7,074 bases of DNA, from positions 1 through 7,074 of the forward strand of contig QNEY01000085.1 in assembly GCA_003645385.1 (NCBI GenBank), read 5' to 3'. Source of the DNA: Gammaproteobacteria bacterium (GTDB lineage Bacteria > Pseudomonadota > Gammaproteobacteria > Nitrosococcales > Methylophagaceae). Below the pieces are notes generated by a model that was not told the origin of the DNA, did not search any database, and saw only the letters and a list, made by a program, of their open reading frames with translations. The position numbers and the translations under genes were made by a program. This document shows positions 6,347 through 7,074 of the stretch, one piece after another; within the stretch, counting starts at the first letter, position 1, and the number at the start of each line of letters is the position of its first letter.

Positions 6347-7074
6347 TGCCAACGCGTCTTCAATCACTTCAATGCCTGCACCTTTCAGATGAGCATTTTC
6401 ACTCAGATGTCGTCGCCAGGCACGTGCGCCGGGCTGCCCTTGAAATACTCCTAACAAATGGCGTGTAATTGATTTAATTGGCCGACCTTGTGACATCCGC
6501 TGCTCAATATAAGGCAACATCGTTTGGATTATTTCATGTCGAGAAAGCACTGCATGTTGATCATCAAACAATACCCTATCTGCCTGTGCCAATATATAAG
6601 GATCATGATAAATCGCTCGCCCCATCATCACTCCATCAATGTGGGCAAGATGTTGCTGTGCTTGTTCGAGGGTTTGAATACCGCCGTTGATATCAATATG
6701 GAGCTGAGGGAAATCATTTTTTATTTGATATACCCGCTGATAGTCTAATGGTGGAATATTGCGATTTTCCTTTGGACTTAAGCCCTGCAACCAGGCTTTA
6801 CGGGCATGCAAAATAAAAATATCACAGCCAGCATCTGCAACCTGACTAATAAAATCAGTTAAAAACTCATAACTATCATAATCATCAATACCTAAACGCG
6901 TTTTGACTGTAACAGGAATGTCTACTTCTGACACCATTGCCACTATGCCTTCAGCAACCAGTTTGGGCTCAGTCATCAAACACGCCCCAAAACTGCCTGA
7001 TTGCACTCTGTCACTAGGGCAGCCTACGTTGAGATTGATCTCACTGTATCCAGCTTGCTCACCCAATAATGCAC
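6314..7074 (-). CDS. dusA: tRNA-dihydrouridine(20/20a) synthase DusA, 5' end outside the window
   Basis: DusA reduces uridine 20/20a in the tRNA D-loop to dihydrouridine using FMN and NADPH. The visible part matches the DusA subfamily: NLNVGCPSDRV with the catalytic Cys (codon 7019-7021), FGACLM, VTVKTRLGIDD (FMN/substrate Lys), ILHARKAWLQGLSPKENR (His and Arg that contact FMN and RNA), INGGI, and the C-terminal helical RNA-binding domain with SITRHLLGVFQGQPGARAWRR. ARKAWLxGLSPKENR distinguishes DusA from DusB and DusC. The frame stays open to the right edge (Ala-Leu-Leu before GEQAGYSEIN), so the gene is cut by the window and not truncated; by comparison with E. coli roughly 80-90 N-terminal residues, including the first FMN-binding strands, lie outside. 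A TTG at 7066 is not a plausible start. Its stop codon lies inside the 3' end of yadH. Confidence 0.95.
   Translation of the reverse strand, partial: ALLGEQAGYSEINLNVGCPSDRVQSGSFGACLMTEPKLVAEGIVAMVSEVDIPVTVKTRLGIDDYDSYEFLTDFISQVADAGCDIFILHARKAWLQGLSPKENRNIPPLDYQRVYQIKNDFPQLHIDINGGIQTLEQAQQHLAHIDGVMMGRAIYHDPYILAQADRVLFDDQHAVLSRHEIIQTMLPYIEQRMSQGRPIKSITRHLLGVFQGQPGARAWRRHLSENAHLKGAGIEVIEDALALVPDTCALVE

Noticed and set aside
6478..6748. Two overlapping + strand frames of 70 and 74 codons opposite dusA
   Set aside because: Both sit antisense to the conserved dusA coding sequence and resemble no protein I know; they are shadows of that gene.
6314..7066. DusA starting at TTG 7066 as a shortened protein
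   Set aside because: The frame continues to the right edge with residues that align to full-length DusA, so the 5' end is simply outside the window.
1..7074. Enrichment of GATC sites near mutH or in prmB
   Set aside because: A hand count gives about 30 sites in the window, close to the chance expectation for this base composition; the small cluster around 1820-2150 is not striking.

Overview
The window looks like ordinary chromosomal DNA of a gammaproteobacterium with low-to-moderate GC (about 40% by eye). Evidence for this is MutH, which is largely confined to gammaproteobacteria with Dam-directed mismatch repair, the close resemblance of LeuC, PrmB, YadG, YadH and DusA to their E. coli counterparts, and the PrmB/YadGH repertoire. 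The species cannot be named from the sequence alone.

Layout, left to right. Positions 1-35 hold a clean intrinsic terminator for a gene beyond the left edge. It is followed by an imperfect inverted repeat of 27-base arms (51-125) that looks like a dispersed mobile-type repeat, and then by a short leader with a TATAAT box. On the + strand leuC (188-1591) and prmB (1592-2524) abut exactly (TAA|ATG). On the - strand a three-domain response regulator/diguanylate cyclase (2528-3829) meets prmB tail to tail with a 3-base gap. Behind it on the - strand lies mutH (3892-4587). Divergent from mutH, on the + strand, is the two-gene ABC exporter yadG-yadH (about 4653-6346, ATGA overlap). Its 3' end overlaps, in antisense, the 3' end of dusA (6314 to beyond the right edge, - strand).

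The genes serve unrelated housekeeping roles: leucine biosynthesis, ribosomal protein methylation, c-di-GMP signalling, mismatch repair, export and tRNA dihydrouridine formation. They are packed tightly, with no phage, CRISPR, tRNA or rRNA genes visible. I see no evidence of a wholly new system. The points most worth a second look are the signalling protein (degenerate first receiver domain, intact second receiver, AGEEF active site, a G7 homopolymer inside the cyclase gene), the inverted repeat upstream of leuC, and the placement of leuC directly before prmB instead of leuD.
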